This document shows, piece by piece, positions 8,325 through 16,718 of a stretch of 61,789 bases of DNA; the stretch's first letter is position 1; each line of letters starts with the position of its first letter. The position numbers and the translations under genes are program-made. The notes below the pieces were generated by a model, which made no database searches, was not told where the DNA came from, and worked only from the letters and a program-made list of their open reading frames with translations. This DNA is from Chromobacterium piscinae (GTDB taxonomy: Bacteria > Pseudomonadota > Gammaproteobacteria > Burkholderiales > Chromobacteriaceae), in contig NZ_JAJOHV010000083.1 of assembly GCF_021129175.1 (NCBI RefSeq), positions 1 to 61,789 on the forward strand, in the 5' to 3' direction.

Positions 8325-9120
8325 AATACTCGTTGAGCAGGGTCCGGATCAGCTCGCGCATCTTTTCCATGTCGAAAGGCTTCTGGCAGCAGGCGGCGAT
8401 GCCCGCGTCCTCCAGATCGCTCTGGCCGATATTGTCGCTGTCGCTGGTGATCATCATCACCGGCGTGTCCGGCTGGAGTCCGCTGCTGCGGACGTGGCGG
8501 GCGAAGTCCAGCCCGTCCATGCCTGGCATGTGGTAGTCGGTGATGATGAGCTTGAACGGCTCCTGCTCCAGATAGGGTATGGCCGCTTCGCTGCTGGCCG
8601 CCTCGCAGAAATGCTCGAAGCCCAGCTTCTCCAGCACCTGCCGGATGTGATGGCGCGAAGTGCTGCTGTCGTCGACGATGAGCACGTTCATCAGCGCCAT
8701 GTCGGAGTCGACCTCGGCGCCGAGGCTGGGGCAGTTGAGAAAACTCATCACCGACTGCATCGCCAGATCGAACTCCTCAGGCGTGAACGGCTTGGACAGG
8801 ATGGCCAGGCTGCCGGCCTGGCGTATCGTTTCCAGTCTTTCCGGATTGGTCTCGCTGGAGATCAGGATGAAGGGCAGGTCGTACAGATCATCGCTTTCGC
8901 GCAACTCCCGGACCAGTTCCGCGCCCGTGATGTCGGGCAGGTGGTAGGCGCTGATGATCAGATTCGGCCGCCTTTGCCGGGCCTGTTCTATCAGCTCGCG
9001 GCCGGAAGGGTGGACTTCTATCTGGGCGGCGCCCATCGCCTCCAGCGCCTTGGTGATGATTTGCGCCTGCACCTGGGAGGGTTCGGCCAATGAGATCAGC
9101 AGTTGTTCCAAAGCCAGCAT
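8323..9120 (-). CDS. Tandem receiver-domain protein; first receiver lacks its phosphoacceptor
   Basis: A 265-residue protein made of two CheY-like receivers and no output domain. Domain 1 (residues 1-125) has lost the acidic pair (LAEPS in place of xxDD) and has LIISAYHLPD, with Ala58 where the phosphorylated Asp should be, yet keeps the Lys in LSKPF. Domain 2 (about 143-265) is complete, with IVDDSSTSR, LIITDYHMPGMDG and QKPFD. It is therefore a phosphorylatable receiver joined to a pseudo-receiver, and likely works by protein contact in chemotaxis or motility control. It is divergent from flgB, where many related bacteria carry flgA/flgM. ATG 9120 is the only good start. Confidence 0.85.
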   Translation of the reverse strand: MLALEQLLISLAEPSQVQAQIITKALEAMGAAQIEVHPSGRELIEQARQRRPNLIISAYHLPDITGAELVRELRESDDLYDLPFILISSETNPERLETIRQAGSLAILSKPFTPEEFDLAMQSVMSFLNCPSLGAEVDSDMALMNVLIVDDSSTSRHHIRQVLEKLGFEHFCEAASSEAAIPYLEQEPFKLIITDYHMPGMDGLDFARHVRSSGLQPDTPVMMITSDSDNIGQSDLEDAGIAACCQKPFDMEKMRELIRTLLNEY

Positions 9121-9192
9121 CGCTCCGCTCCGACATTCTACTTATTTACATTATTGTCGGTTTGGCACGATTTGGATGGGCCGGCAAGCAAA

Positions 9193-9271
9193 ATCCTCAA
9201 ATAGCTTGATGAGGATGAGGGCGGCAAGTTTTGCCGCCGCTCGCGCCGCGCCCGGCCGGCAAACTTGCCGC
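9193..9271. repeat. Two inverted repeats upstream of flgB
   Basis: ATCCTCA (9193-9199) pairs with TGAGGAT (9210-9216). GCGGCAAGTTT (9221-9231) pairs perfectly with AAACTTGCCGC (9261-9271). They lie 50-130 bases upstream of the sigma-54-type promoter, where an enhancer-binding activator such as FlrC/FleQ would be expected. No consensus site is claimed. Confidence 0.4.
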
Positions 9272-9320
9272 TTGCGGCCGAATCGGCGTGAAAACTTGGC
9301 TTTGCGCGGCTTTCAAGCGC

Positions 9321-9337
9321 TGGCACACTTCGTGCTT
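9321..9337 (+). promoter_or_regulatory. Sigma-54 promoter of flgB
   Basis: TGGCAC (9321-9326), five bases, then GTGCTT (9332-9337). The -24 GG (9322-9323) and -12 GC (9334-9335) have the exact ten-base spacing of sigma-54 promoters. This fits class II/III flagellar control. One -12 base departs from TTGC. Confidence 0.7.
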
Positions 9338-9365
9338 TAGCGTAGGCCAGCGAGGAGATTGCCCA

Positions 9366-9779
9366 ATGCTAGACAAGATTGCCCACTATTTCGATTTTCA
9401 GCAGCGCGCGCTGAATTTGCAGGCCTATCGCGCCGAAGTGATAGGCAGCAACATCGCGAACGCTGAAACGCCGTATTACAAGGCGGTGGATTTCGATTTC
9501 AAATCCGCGCTGCAGGCGCAGGTGGACAAGCAAGGGCAACTGAGGCTGGCCCAGACCGACGCGCGCCACATCGCCAATCAGGCCGGCGACGGCTCCGGCA
9601 CGCCGCTGCAGTACCGCAGCGCGGTGCAGCCCAGCCTGGACGGCAATACGGTGGATATGGACGTAGAGCGCGGCGCTTTCGCCGACAACGCTTTGCAGTA
9701 TCAGACCACGCTGGCCTTCCTCAACAAGAAGATCAGCGGCCTGAGCTCGGCGATCCAGGGCAGCGGCACGGGAGGCTGA
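9366..9779 (+). CDS. flgB: Flagellar basal-body proximal rod protein FlgB
   Basis: A 137-residue rod subunit exported by the flagellar type III apparatus and placed at the base of the rod. It has the N-terminal rod motif IGSNIANAETPYYKAVDFDF and a C-terminal helix, the usual length and layout. ATG 9366 follows GAGGAG (9352-9357); the longer upstream reading has no family resemblance. First gene of the cluster, four bases before flgC. Confidence 0.95.
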   Translation: MLDKIAHYFDFQQRALNLQAYRAEVIGSNIANAETPYYKAVDFDFKSALQAQVDKQGQLRLAQTDARHIANQAGDGSGTPLQYRSAVQPSLDGNTVDMDVERGAFADNALQYQTTLAFLNKKISGLSSAIQGSGTGG

Positions 9780-9783
9780 TTGA

Positions 9784-10194
9784 ATGTCACTATCTAATCT
9801 CTTCAATATTTCAGGTTCGGCGCTGTCGGCGCAATCGATGCGGCTAAACGTGGTGGCCAGCAATCTGGCCAACGCGGAAAGCGCCACCAGCTCGACCGGC
9901 CAGCCTTACAAAGGGCGCCACGTGGTGTTCACCGCGATTCCTGTGGACAACGCCCAGCCGCAGGTGGCCGGCGTGCGCGTGACGTCGGTGGTGGAAGACC
10001 AGTCGCCGCCGAGGCTGAAGTACGAACCGGGCAATCCGCTGGCCGACGAGCGCGGCTACGTGACCATGCCCAACGTCAACGTGGTGGAGGAGATGGCTGA
10101 CATGATCGCCGCCTCTCGCGCCTACCAGAACAACGTTGAAATGATGAACACCGCCAAGACGCTGCTGCAGAAGACGCTGCAGCTCGGTCAATAA
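9784..10194 (+). CDS. flgC: Flagellar basal-body rod protein FlgC
   Basis: A 136-residue proximal rod subunit. The N-terminus has [24 protein letters not shown] and the C-terminus has [22 protein letters not shown], the conserved helical pair that packs rod subunits together. A GGAGG site at 9771-9775 lies inside the end of flgB, so translation is probably coupled. Confidence 0.95.
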   Translation: MSLSNLFNISGSALSAQSMRLNVVASNLANAESATSSTGQPYKGRHVVFTAIPVDNAQPQVAGVRVTSVVEDQSPPRLKYEPGNPLADERGYVTMPNVNVVEEMADMIAASRAYQNNVEMMNTAKTLLQKTLQLGQ

Positions 10195-10215
10195 ACTAGC
10201 TAAAGGGTGACGGCC

Positions 10216-10956
10216 ATGGCTACCGCAGCAACGAACGGCATCGGAAACGGATTCGATTACACCAACGTGAACAGCGGCCAAGTACCGCCTGGCTCCATTC
10301 AGTCGACCAACAATGCCGGCACGAAGTCCAGCAATTCGTCGGTGACCAGCGCGCAGGCGATGCAGAACAATTTCCTGACGCTGCTGACCGCGCAGTTGAA
10401 CGCGCAGGATCCGCTGAATCCGATGGACAACAGCCAGATCACCAGCCAGATGGCGCAGATCAGCCAGGTGGCCGGCTTGCAGACGCTGAACCAGACCATG
10501 CAGCAAATGGTGTCGGCGCAGAGCGCCACCCAATCGCTGATGGCCTCCAGCATGATAGGCAAGAACGTGATGGTGGCCGGCAACGCCCTGACCGCGCCGG
10601 CCGCCGGCCAGACCACCCAGGCGGGCGTGCTGTTGAACGGACCCGCCGCTTCGGTGCAGGTCAATGTGCTGGATCAGAACGGCAATGTGGTGGATACGGT
10701 GCCGCTGCAGAACCTGGGCAAGGGCCTGACAACCTTCAGTTGGGACGGCAAGGACGCGAACAACAACCAGTTGCCGGCTGGCGGCAGTTACACGTTCCAG
10801 GTCAAGGTGGCGCAGGCCAGTTCGTCTGGCACTACGACCGCCACGGCCTACAACACCCAGCAGGTCCAGGCGGTATCCTGGGCCAATGGTTCGCCGATGC
10901 TGGTGCTGCCGGGCAACAACCTGGTGCCGTTGTCCAATGTCGCGCAGATGTCCTGA
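10216..10956 (+). CDS. flgD: Flagellar hook assembly scaffold FlgD
   Basis: A 246-residue hook-cap protein, needed to polymerise FlgE and absent from the finished hook. The N-terminal part holds NNFLTLLTAQLNAQDPLNPM, the family signature. The C-terminal part has the FlgD Ig-like and Tudor-like segments, with FSWDGKDANNNQLPAG. I chose ATG 10216, nine bases after AAAGGG (10202-10207), over GTG 10207, which overlaps that site. Confidence 0.94.
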   Translation: MATAATNGIGNGFDYTNVNSGQVPPGSIQSTNNAGTKSSNSSVTSAQAMQNNFLTLLTAQLNAQDPLNPMDNSQITSQMAQISQVAGLQTLNQTMQQMVSAQSATQSLMASSMIGKNVMVAGNALTAPAAGQTTQAGVLLNGPAASVQVNVLDQNGNVVDTVPLQNLGKGLTTFSWDGKDANNNQLPAGGSYTFQVKVAQASSSGTTTATAYNTQQVQAVSWANGSPMLVLPGNNLVPLSNVAQMS

Positions 10957-10996
10957 AGCACTCTGCCAAAATAAAGCTTGATGAGGAGCAGTTGAG

Positions 10997-12241
10997 ATGG
11001 GCTTTCAACAAGGTCTGAGTGGTCTGAACGCGGCGTCCGTGCAATTGGACACCATAGGCAACAACGTGGCCAACGCCAATACCGTCGGTTTCAAGAGCTC
11101 GCGCACCGAGTTCGCCGATCTCTACGGCAACAGCCTGTACGGCATCACCGCCACCACGCCGGGCATTGGCACCCAGGTGCAGGCAGTGACGCAGAACATG
11201 GGCAACGGCAACCTCGATTCCACCGGCCGCAGCCTGGACTTGGCGATCAATAACGCCGGCTTCTTCATCATGGGCTTGCCCAACGGCACGCAGGCGTATA
11301 CCCGCAATGGCCAGTTCCAGGTCAATAGCCAAGGTTACTTGGTCAACACTGCCGGCAATTTTGTCCAGGGTTGGACGGCGAATGCGAGCGGGAGCGTTTC
11401 CCAGGGGCCGGTCGGCAATCTGCAACTGACCACCACATCCATCGCTCCGCACGCCACCACCAAGCTGAGCATGCCGGTGCAGTTGAATTCCAATCAGAAA
11501 ACGCCCACTGGCGTGCCCATCAACAACCCGGCGGATCCTACGTCGTATAACTGGCCGAATACCGTGCAGGTATTCGACAGCCTGGGCAACCCGCACCAGA
11601 TGGTGTTTTATTACTCGCTGACGTCGTCCGCGGCCACTGGCAATACCTGGACGGTCAATGCCTACGTCGATGGCAAGCCGACAACTGCCGGCGCTGGCGC
11701 CAGTTTCAATTTGAATTTCGATACCAGCGGCAATCTGACCGGCTTTACGCCGGTGCCGATCACGTTCACCACTACGCCGGTGAACGGTTCGGCGATCCCT
11801 CAGACCGTGACCGTGGATTTCGCCAATTCTGTGCAGAACAACCAGCAGTTCGGCACCTTGTCGCCGCAGATTCAGGACGGCACGGCGCCGGGCACGCTGC
11901 AGGGCGTGAACATCTCGGCCAACGGCATGATTCAGGCCAGCTTCTCCAATAGCCAGACCAAGACCATAGGCCAGGTGGCGCTGTCGACCTTCGTCAATCC
12001 GCAGGGCTTGCAGGACATCGGCGGCAATATGTGGGTCCAGACCGGCAATTCCGGTTCGCCGACGGTCAATAATCCGGGCGCTGGCAATGCTGGCACCTTG
12101 TCGTCCGGCCAGGTGGAGGATTCCAACGTCAACCTGACCAACGAGCTGGTGAACATGATCACCGCGCAGCGCTACTACCAGGCCAACGCGCAGACGATCA
12201 AGACCCAGGACACGCTGATCCAAACCCTGTTGAACATCTAA
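10997..12241 (+). CDS. flgE: Flagellar hook protein FlgE
   Basis: A 414-residue hook subunit. The N-terminal motif LSGLNAASVQLDTIGNNVAN and C-terminal NLTNELVNMITAQRYYQANAQ are the D0 helices. The middle, rich in Thr, Asn and Gly, makes the D1-D2 surface. Length is within the usual range. GAGGAG precedes ATG 10997. Confidence 0.96.
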   Translation: MGFQQGLSGLNAASVQLDTIGNNVANANTVGFKSSRTEFADLYGNSLYGITATTPGIGTQVQAVTQNMGNGNLDSTGRSLDLAINNAGFFIMGLPNGTQAYTRNGQFQVNSQGYLVNTAGNFVQGWTANASGSVSQGPVGNLQLTTTSIAPHATTKLSMPVQLNSNQKTPTGVPINNPADPTSYNWPNTVQVFDSLGNPHQMVFYYSLTSSAATGNTWTVNAYVDGKPTTAGAGASFNLNFDTSGNLTGFTPVPITFTTTPVNGSAIPQTVTVDFANSVQNNQQFGTLSPQIQDGTAPGTLQGVNISANGMIQASFSNSQTKTIGQVALSTFVNPQGLQDIGGNMWVQTGNSGSPTVNNPGAGNAGTLSSGQVEDSNVNLTNELVNMITAQRYYQANAQTIKTQDTLIQTLLNI

Positions 12242-12256
12242 GCGGCGGATTGAAGC

Positions 12257-12997
12257 ATGGATAGAGTGCTGTACCTCGCGATGACAGGCGCCAAGCATGA
12301 GGCTTGGCAGCAGGCGACCACCGCGAACAATCTGGCCAACGTCAACACCAATGCCTTCAAGGCGGATCTGGCGGCATATCGGGCGTTGCCGGTGATCGGC
12401 GACGGCGCGCCGACCCGGACCTATGTCGTCGACAACACCATCGGCTTTGACGCCAGCCAGGGCGCGCTGCAGCATACCGGCAATCCGTCCGATTTCGCGC
12501 TTGGCTCGCCGGGCTTCTTCGCGGTGCAGGGCGCGGACGGGCAAGAATCGTATACCCGCGACGGCGGCTATGTGCTGGACGCCAATGGCCTGATGCATAC
12601 CCGCACCGGGCTGGTCATCATGGGCGACGGCGGCCCGATCACGGTGCCGGCGGGCACCCAGGTTCAGCTGGGCCAGGACGGCTCGGTGATGGCGGCGCCG
12701 CTGACCGGCGCCAATCGCGCGCCGCAGCTGGTGGGGCAGATCAAGATGGTCAATCCCGGGCCCAAGGATGTGTACAAGGGCGAGGATGGCCTGTTTCACG
12801 TCAATGGCGGCGGCACGCTGCCGGCCAGCGCCGATGTCAAGCTGGTGCCGGAAACGCTGGAAGCTTCCAATGTCAATTCGGTGGAGGCGCTGGTGCAGAT
12901 GATCTCCCATGGCCGCCAGTACGAACTCAATATCAAGATGATGCAAACCTCGCAGCAGAACGATCAGCAGGCTGCGCAGTTGCTGTCCACGAGCTGA
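12257..12997 (+). CDS. flgF: Flagellar basal-body rod protein FlgF
   Basis: A 246-residue rod subunit between the proximal rod and FlgG. It has the motif ATTANNLANVNTNAFKADLAAY near the N-terminus, a YTRDGGYVLDANGLM segment, and the C-terminal NVNSVEALVQMISHGRQYELN helix. It lies 15 bases after flgE. Confidence 0.95.
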   Translation: MDRVLYLAMTGAKHEAWQQATTANNLANVNTNAFKADLAAYRALPVIGDGAPTRTYVVDNTIGFDASQGALQHTGNPSDFALGSPGFFAVQGADGQESYTRDGGYVLDANGLMHTRTGLVIMGDGGPITVPAGTQVQLGQDGSVMAAPLTGANRAPQLVGQIKMVNPGPKDVYKGEDGLFHVNGGGTLPASADVKLVPETLEASNVNSVEALVQMISHGRQYELNIKMMQTSQQNDQQAAQLLSTS

Positions 12998-13031
12998 TGC
13001 CGGGGCAGAGGAAAGAACAAGGTAAAACGCC

Positions 13032-13814
13032 ATGATGCGCGCACTGTATATCGCCAAGACCGGCATGGACGCCAGCCAGTTTCAGCTGGACGTGGTATCC
13101 AACAACCTGGCCAACGTCAACACCATAGGCTTCAAGCGCAGCCGAGGCATATTCGAAGAGCTGTACTACCAGACCCTGCGCCAGCCGGGCGGACAGCTTG
13201 CCAACGGCAGCACCTTGCCTTCGGGTCTGCAGATCGGCACCGGCGCAGCCGCCGTTGCCACTGCCCGCATTCATGCCCAGGGCATTCCGACGCAGACTGG
13301 CCAGCCGCTGGACATGCAGATCGACGGCGATGGCTTCTTTCGCGTCCAACTGCCCAACGGCACCACCGCATATACCCGCGACGGCGAATTCCAGCGCAAC
13401 TCCAACGGCGATGTGGTGACCGCTATGGGTTACCCGATGAACCCGAATATCAATATTCCGGCCAACGCGACGCAGATCACCGTATCGACCGCCGGGGTAG
13501 TGCAATACACGCTGCCCGGAGCCACTGCTCCGCAGACGGCGGGAACCATTCTGCTGACCACCTTCATCAATCCCCAGGGTCTGGAGAGCACGGGCGGCAA
13601 CCTGTATCTGCAGACCGCCGCTTCCGGCGATCCGCAGGATGGCGATGCGCAGACCGACAACCGGGGCTCTATCCGATCCGGATTCCTGGAAATGTCCAAC
13701 GTCAACGTGACCGAGGAGCTGGTCAACATGATCACTGCCCAGCGCTCGTTCGAGATGAATTCGCGCGCGGTGACCACCGCCGACCAGATGCTGCAGAAGC
13801 TGAGCAATCTGTAA
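13032..13814 (+). CDS. flgG: Flagellar distal rod protein FlgG
   Basis: A 260-residue distal rod subunit, the usual length. It has LDVVSNNLANVNTIGFKRSR at the N-terminus, the YTRDGEFQRNSNGDVVT segment and the C-terminal NVTEELVNMITAQRSFEMNS helix. The FlgG-specific RGIFEELYYQTLRQPG stretch, absent from FlgE, supports straight-rod identity. Confidence 0.96.
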   Translation: MMRALYIAKTGMDASQFQLDVVSNNLANVNTIGFKRSRGIFEELYYQTLRQPGGQLANGSTLPSGLQIGTGAAAVATARIHAQGIPTQTGQPLDMQIDGDGFFRVQLPNGTTAYTRDGEFQRNSNGDVVTAMGYPMNPNINIPANATQITVSTAGVVQYTLPGATAPQTAGTILLTTFINPQGLESTGGNLYLQTAASGDPQDGDAQTDNRGSIRSGFLEMSNVNVTEELVNMITAQRSFEMNSRAVTTADQMLQKLSNL

Positions 13815-13853
13815 CGATGGGCCGAGCGCGGCCGGAATGACGGGAGTAGGGCG

Positions 13854-14537
13854 ATGAAAACCAATCTGGCGATTTTGCTGTCCGCGGCGGCGTTGCTGAC
13901 GGGGTGCGTAGTGCAGGAGCCGCCGTTGGTGCAGGGCCCGACCACGGCGCGGCCGCAGCCGCGCTCGGTGGGCCTGCCGGCCAATGGCGCCATCTTCCAG
14001 GCGGCCAGCTATCGGCCGATGTTTCAGGATTCGATGCCGGTGCAGGTGGGCGATACCTTGCAGGTTACGATCCAGGAGAACTCCTCCACTTCGCAATCTG
14101 AGCAGACCACGGATACCCGCACTTCCGGCTTGACGTCGAATATCACGGCGGGAGTGAAGATTCCTTTCCTGCCTAGCGGCCTGGCCAGCGGCCTGGGCGG
14201 CACCAACTTCAACAGTTCGGGCACCGCCAACAATACCGGCAAGGGCAACAACCAGGTCGCCACCACCTTCGTCAGCTCCATCACCGTGACGGTGATCGAC
14301 ATGCTGGCCAACGGCAATCTGGTGGTCAGCGGCGAGAAGCAGGTGCGCATCAACAGCGACACCGAATCCATCCGCCTGTCCGGCGTGGTCAACCCGAGAG
14401 ATGTTTCTCCGGATCGCACCGTCTCGTCGCTGAAGGTGGCGGATGCGCGCATCGAACAGCAAACCAAGGGCAATAACCGGCTGTACAACGAGCCCGGTTG
14501 GCTGTCCAAGATTTTCATGTCGCTGCTGCCGATTTGA
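13854..14537 (+). CDS. flgH: Flagellar L-ring lipoprotein FlgH
   Basis: A 227-residue outer-membrane ring protein. It has a lipoprotein signal with lipobox LLTGC and lipidated Cys18. The FlgH core has GDTLQVTIQENSSTSQS and VVSGEKQVRINSDTESIRLSGVVNPRDVS, and ends GWLSKIFMSLLPI. It forms the bushing in the outer membrane together with the FlgI ring. Confidence 0.95.
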   Translation: MKTNLAILLSAAALLTGCVVQEPPLVQGPTTARPQPRSVGLPANGAIFQAASYRPMFQDSMPVQVGDTLQVTIQENSSTSQSEQTTDTRTSGLTSNITAGVKIPFLPSGLASGLGGTNFNSSGTANNTGKGNNQVATTFVSSITVTVIDMLANGNLVVSGEKQVRINSDTESIRLSGVVNPRDVSPDRTVSSLKVADARIEQQTKGNNRLYNEPGWLSKIFMSLLPI

Positions 14538-14554
14538 GCGCGGCGAGGGATCGG

Positions 14555-15655
14555 ATGATGAAGAAATGGATCGTGCTGGCCAGCCTGTTGCTGGCCTCGC
14601 TGCCGGCCTTGTCGGCGCAGCGCTTGAAGGATATCGCCAATATCGGCGGCGTGCGGCCCAACCAGTTGATCGGTTATGGCTTGGTGGTGGGCTTGGATGG
14701 CAGCGGCGACAAGGTGACTTCCTCGCCGTTCACTGGCCAGGCGATGACCAATATGCTGAACCAGCTGGGCGTGCAGGTGCCGCCGGGCACCAAGATCGAC
14801 CCCAAGAACGTGGCCGCGGTGACGCTGACCGCCACCTTGCCGCCGTTCGCCAAGCGCGGCCAGGCGATCGACATCACCGCGTCGTCCATAGGCGACGCCA
14901 AGAGCCTGCGCGGCGGCACGCTGCTGCTGTCTCCGCTCAAGGGCGCGGACGGCCAGATCTACGCGATGGCCCAGGGCAATGTCGTGGTGGGCGGCGCCGG
15001 CGCGTCGGCCGGCGGCAGTTCTACTCAGATCAACCAGTTGAGCGTGGGGCGCATTCCGGGCGGCGCCACTGTGGAGCGGGAAGTGCAGACCGCGCTGGGC
15101 GACGGCGAATTCATTCACCTGGAGCTGCAAGAGGCGGACTTCACCACCGCTAACCGCGCGGTGCAGGCTATCAACAAAGTGTTCGGTTCCGATACCGCCC
15201 GCGCGGTGGATGGCCGGCTGATCGAGGTGAGGGCGCCGTTCGACAGCAATCAGCGCGTGCAATTCCTGTCGCGGATGGAAAATATTGCCGTCGATCCGGC
15301 AGATCTTTCCCCGCTGGTCATCATCAACGCCCGTACCGGCTCCATCGTGATGAACCAGGCTGTGACGTTGAGCTCCTGCGCGGTGTCGCACGGCAATCTG
15401 TCCGTCACTGTCAACAACACGCCGCAAGTGAGCCAGCCCAACCCCTTGTCCGGGGGCAAGACCGTCGTCACCAACCAGGCTGAAATCACAATCAACAGCA
15501 CCAGCGGCAAGGTGGTGGGCCTGAAGGGCGGCGCCAACCTGTCGCAGGTGGTGAATGCGCTCAATGCTTTGGGCGCCACGCCGCAGGATCTGATTTCCAT
15601 CTTGCAGGCAATGAAATCGGCGGGCTCGCTGAAGGCCGACTTGCAGATCATCTAA
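14555..15655 (+). CDS. flgI: Flagellar P-ring protein FlgI
   Basis: A 366-residue periplasmic ring protein, usual length. It has a Sec signal peptide (MMKKWIVLASLLLASLPALS) and then RLKDIANIGGVRPNQLIGYGLVVGLDGSGDK, the FlgI signature (given here as two adjoining motifs: RLKDIANIGGVR and NQLIGYGLVVGL). ATG 14555 follows GAGGGA; the longer reading that overlaps flgH would hide the signal peptide. The two cysteine-linked assembly features typical of the family are not checked. Confidence 0.94.
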   Translation: MMKKWIVLASLLLASLPALSAQRLKDIANIGGVRPNQLIGYGLVVGLDGSGDKVTSSPFTGQAMTNMLNQLGVQVPPGTKIDPKNVAAVTLTATLPPFAKRGQAIDITASSIGDAKSLRGGTLLLSPLKGADGQIYAMAQGNVVVGGAGASAGGSSTQINQLSVGRIPGGATVEREVQTALGDGEFIHLELQEADFTTANRAVQAINKVFGSDTARAVDGRLIEVRAPFDSNQRVQFLSRMENIAVDPADLSPLVIINARTGSIVMNQAVTLSSCAVSHGNLSVTVNNTPQVSQPNPLSGGKTVVTNQAEITINSTSGKVVGLKGGANLSQVVNALNALGATPQDLISILQAMKSAGSLKADLQII

Positions 15656-15669
15656 ATTTCGCGCAGCTA

Positions 15670-15685
15670 TGGCACGATTATTGCT
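15670..15685 (+). promoter_or_regulatory. Near-perfect sigma-54 promoter before flgJ
   Basis: TGGCACG (15670-15676), ATTA, TTGCT (15681-15685) matches the TGGCACG-N4-TTGCW consensus with exact -24/-12 spacing. The start should fall near 15696, just before the flgJ ribosome site GAGGAG (15697-15702). Confidence 0.8.
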
Positions 15686-15708
15686 TTTTGTGCGGCGAGG
15701 AGTAATCG

Positions 15709-16668
15709 ATGACCGCTAAATTCCAGTCTGTTCTGCCGCAGGACGCGCTCAGCCACCAGTTGGCGGTGGACCCGAGCCATCTGCGCAGCTTGCGCGCCAA
15801 GGCCGCTTCGGACCCCAAGGCCGCCGCGCGGGAGACTGCGGCCCAGTTCGAGTCGTTGTTGATGGGCAATATGCTGAAGGCCATGCGCGAGACCAAGTTC
15901 GACGATTCGGACGAGTCCAACAGCATGGATACCTTTCGCGGCCTGTCCGACCAGCAGATGGTCCAGGCGATGAGTGCCAATGGCGGCCTGGGGCTGGGGG
16001 ACATGATCTATCGCCAGATCGCCAAGCAGTCGGGCTTCAGCCCGGATGAGGGCAAGACCGCTCTGGTGCATCGCCAGGCAGGGCCCGCGCTGATGGTCCA
16101 GCCGGCCGGGCAGCGCATGTTGCAGGCTTACCGGAGCGCGCAATCCGAGGCGGACGGCGCGGTGGCGAGCCTGGCGCAGCAGCCCGCTCAGCAAGCGGGC
16201 GGCGGCAAGAGTTTCGCCAGCAACTTGTTGCCGCATGCCCGCGGCGCGGCGCAGCAACTGGGCGTGGCGCCCGAATGCGTAGTGGCTCACGCGGCGTTGG
16301 AGAGCGGTTGGGGCAAGCGCACGATACGCAACGGCGATGGTTCTGACAGCCACAACCTGTTCGGCATCAAGGCTGGTTCAGACTGGCAAGGCAAGACCAC
16401 CACGGTCATGACCACCGAGTACGTGGGCGGCGCGCCGCAGAAACGGATGGAAACCTTCCGTTCCTATGGCTCTTACGCCGAGGCGTTTTCCGATTACGCC
16501 AAAGTGCTAAAGGGCTCCTCGCGTTACAAGAACGTGTTGAACCAGGGACAGAACATGTATGGCTTTGCCCAGGGGCTGCAGGCAGGCGGCTACGCCACCG
16601 ATCCGCGCTATGCGCGCAAGCTGGTGGACGTGGCGGCGAGTCTGGCGCAACAAGTCGCCAAAGCTTGA
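15709..16668 (+). CDS. flgJ: Flagellar rod assembly protein and peptidoglycan hydrolase FlgJ
   Basis: A 319-residue bifunctional protein. Residues 1-110 are the rod-cap domain (ETAAQFESLLMGNMLKAMRETK, then MDTFRGLSDQQMVQAMS). Residues about 165-315 are a glucosaminidase-type domain with the catalytic Glu in AHAALESGWGKRTIR and the YGSYAEAFSDYAKVL motif. It opens the cell wall for the growing rod. It has its own sigma-54-type promoter after flgI. GAGGAG precedes ATG 15709. Confidence 0.95.
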   Translation: MTAKFQSVLPQDALSHQLAVDPSHLRSLRAKAASDPKAAARETAAQFESLLMGNMLKAMRETKFDDSDESNSMDTFRGLSDQQMVQAMSANGGLGLGDMIYRQIAKQSGFSPDEGKTALVHRQAGPALMVQPAGQRMLQAYRSAQSEADGAVASLAQQPAQQAGGGKSFASNLLPHARGAAQQLGVAPECVVAHAALESGWGKRTIRNGDGSDSHNLFGIKAGSDWQGKTTTVMTTEYVGGAPQKRMETFRSYGSYAEAFSDYAKVLKGSSRYKNVLNQGQNMYGFAQGLQAGGYATDPRYARKLVDVAASLAQQVAKA

Positions 16669-16695
16669 TCAAGTTTTGGCGCAAACAGCCGATAA
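16669..16695 (+). promoter_or_regulatory. Sigma-28 (FliA) promoter of flgKL
   Basis: TCAAGTTT (16669-16676), 11-base spacer, GCCGATAA (16688-16695). The -10 is a perfect match and the -35 misses one base of TAAAGTTT. It starts right after the flgJ stop codon and gives late-class control of the hook-filament junction genes. Confidence 0.9.
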
Positions 16696-16718
16696 GGAAG
16701 GCAGGATAGGGGATAATC

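Noticed and set aside
9163-9169. TGGCACG as a further sigma-54 -24 element
   Set aside because: No GC occurs at the -12 position with correct spacing.
10832-13066. A 744-residue minus-strand frame opposite flgD, flgE and flgF
   Set aside because: The plus-strand flagellar genes are clear; the minus frame is a composition artefact. Frames at 827-2074 and 12933-14462 are similar.
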